From NCBI GenBank assembly GCA_016934095.1, contig JAFGTO010000405.1, positions 1 through 6,667 of the forward strand: a DNA stretch of 6,667 bases, written 5' to 3'. Positions 5,768-6,667 of the stretch are shown in pieces. The notes under the pieces are model-generated. The model did no database searches and had not been told where the DNA came from. It saw nothing but the letters and a program-made list of their open reading frames with translations. The position numbers and the translations under genes were made by a program. The DNA comes from Candidatus Glassiibacteriota bacterium (lineage in GTDB: Bacteria; Gemmatimonadota; Glassbacteria; GWA2-58-10). Each line of letters opens with the position of its first letter. Within the stretch, counting starts at the first letter, position 1.

Positions 5768-5828
5768 TTATCCGTTTAGAAAAATATAAGTTAAGCCGAT
5801 AACTTAAACCATTATATTAAGGCGATAA
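5768..5828. repeat. Repeated TTAAGSCGATAA motifs in the leader of the DUF4922 gene
   Basis: TTAAGCCGATAA (5791-5802) and TTAAGGCGATAA (5817-5828) are direct repeats with 11 of 12 identical bases, 26 bp apart. A third, looser copy lies inverted at 5768-5779 (TTATCCGTTTAG, 9 of 12). The first copy is also within a perfect 7-bp inverted repeat, TAAGTTA-6 nt-TAACTTA (5787-5806). On the - strand a TATAAT (5816-5811) lies between the two good copies and could serve as a -10 box, though no good -35 accompanies it. The arrangement resembles an operator flanking a promoter. No regulator can be named. Confidence 0.45.
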
Positions 5829-5830
5829 GC

Positions 5831-5847
5831 CGGGATTATAACCCGGA
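5831..5847. repeat. GC-armed palindrome with TTATAA core between two - strand genes
   Basis: CCGGG-ATTATAA-CCCGG has 5-bp perfect arms and a nearly palindromic AT core. It sits 28 bp past the glycoside hydrolase stop. No T-run follows on either strand, so it is not a standard terminator. Read on the - strand it includes TATAAT, so it could be a -10 box or an RNA 3'-end stabilising hairpin. Confidence 0.35.
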
Positions 5848-5874
5848 TTTCTCCCCTGGCTTTTCCAGCGGCGG

Positions 5875-6667
5875 CTATTTCCTGCCCGCCTGCTCGATCA
5901 GCTCGCCGAGCTGGAGCCGTACCCTGTCCCACTGCTCCGGGTTGTGGTTCCAGGCTTCCAGGTCGCCGATCGAGGCCTCGCCGTAGGGGTGGAAAACGAT
6001 CCGGTCCACCAGCTCGCTCACCCGCTCGCGGCTGCCATCCAACCTGGCGAGCAGCCTCATGTACTCGTACTCCTCGACTCCATCCCGCTTGGCCTTGAGC
6101 CGCACCGTGGGACAGGGCACGTTCACCCCGGGGACCATTCCCGGGGCGTAGATCTCCTGGGCGTTGCCGTTATAGCTGCGGTAGCTCAGCGGGCCGGTGC
6201 CGTGGTCGCGGAAATAGTCTTTCCAGGTCTCGGAGTTGTACCAGGCAGTCTGCCAGCCGCTGCCAATACCCCAGCTGCACCAGGTGTGGGTGCCGTACTT
6301 CCAGCAGGCCCAGTTGATCAGCCGCTCGTTGGAAAGCTCCAGGTCCATGAAAGTGGAGCTGCCGCACCAGCCGTTTTCCTCGCGCTCGTAGAGCTGCGGC
6401 CCGTAGAGCCAGTCCACCACCCCCAGCTTGCGGTAGGCCTCGATGGTCCCTAGGTTGTAGCCGATGGTGTGGCAGCACCAGTAGTCGATGGCACCGTGGA
6501 TCACCTGCATTGCCTCCTCGCTGTAGCTGCCGTCCACCCGGAAGCGCACTTCCGGGAAGTGCTCCTTGAAGACCGCGCCCCAGAAGACCATCCTTTCCCA
6601 GGCCTCGGGGAAGTAGGACTCATCCAGGCCGTTGAGGTAGACTATCAGGTCGGTCTTGGCCGGGTCG
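5875..6667 (-). CDS. GH123/DUF4091-like glycoside hydrolase, C-terminal part (5' end outside the window)
   Basis: The frame is open to the right edge, so the 238-residue version starting at M (6591) is not the true amino end. The visible part is about 264 codons. Reading in from the edge, it begins DPAKTDLIVYLNGLDESYF and continues PEAWERM. The DE pair in NGLDES (6624-6619) is a candidate for the Asp-Glu catalytic pair of GH123-type enzymes. Further signs of a DUF4091 catalytic domain are the aromatic-rich IDYWCCHTIGYN, LINWACWKYGTHTWCSWGIG and YNSETWKD segments. It closes with the usual VRLKAKRDGVEEYEYMRLLA followed by a short helical tail to TAG (5877-5875). GH123 enzymes are beta-N-acetylgalactosaminidases, but many DUF4091 proteins are uncharacterised, so the substrate is open. 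Any signal peptide and the amino-terminal domain lie outside the window. It is on the same strand as the DUF4922 gene, with a 108-bp gap that has its own promoter-like features. Confidence 0.85.
   Translation of the reverse strand, partial: DPAKTDLIVYLNGLDESYFPEAWERMVFWGAVFKEHFPEVRFRVDGSYSEEAMQVIHGAIDYWCCHTIGYNLGTIEAYRKLGVVDWLYGPQLYEREENGWCGSSTFMDLELSNERLINWACWKYGTHTWCSWGIGSGWQTAWYNSETWKDYFRDHGTGPLSYRSYNGNAQEIYAPGMVPGVNVPCPTVRLKAKRDGVEEYEYMRLLARLDGSRERVSELVDRIVFHPYGEASIGDLEAWNHNPEQWDRVRLQLGELIEQAGRK

Noticed and set aside
5296..5802. + strand frame opposite the DUF4922 gene
   Set aside because: It overlaps a gene with clear family motifs and has no recognisable domain of its own.

Overview
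The window looks like chromosomal DNA from a GC-rich, probably uncultivated bacterium. GC content, GTG starts and the mix of a DUF4922 nucleotidyltransferase-like protein with a GH123/DUF4091-type glycoside hydrolase point to a Bacteroidota/FCB-like lineage or a related candidate phylum. That placement is inference from gene content, not a measurement. No rRNA, tRNA, CRISPR array, integrase or transposase was seen.

Layout. On the + strand, 15-1730 encodes a complete CPA2 (KefB/KefC-like) cation:proton antiporter with a fused RCK_N nucleotide-binding domain. Everything after it reads on the - strand. A small unrecognised gene (1746-2009) lies tail to tail with the antiporter. A CPA1 (NhaP-like) antiporter with its own Rossmann/RCK-like C-terminus fills 2139-3935. 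Upstream of it are two truncated membrane-transport genes: a 114-codon reading frame carrying only the first two helices of an APC/SLC12 (Na-K-Cl cotransporter-like) permease (4096-4440), and a 46-codon frame carrying only the first helix of what looks like a TrkA-C-domain membrane protein (4474-4614). The second is interrupted by a REP-like palindromic element with a terminator-shaped hairpin (4491-4543). A TTGACA-type promoter candidate (4704-4731) precedes this - strand set. Further right are a complete DUF4922 (HIT-like, GDP-galactose-phosphorylase-related) gene (4810-5766) and the 3' part of a GH123/DUF4091-like glycoside hydrolase (5875-6667), which runs off the window. An AT-rich spacer with repeated TTAAGSCGATAA motifs separates these two.

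How they fit together. The left two thirds is an ion-homeostasis island: two antiporters of different families, each with its own cytosolic nucleotide-sensing domain, beside the remains of two further transport genes. Intact neighbours next to two 3'-truncated genes, one cut exactly at a REP-like repeat, suggest an ancestral monovalent-cation transport operon that is decaying. The right third concerns sugar and nucleotide-sugar metabolism and seems to be a separate unit. I found no clear novel multi-gene system. The most unusual part is the 4096-4620 truncation and repeat zone.
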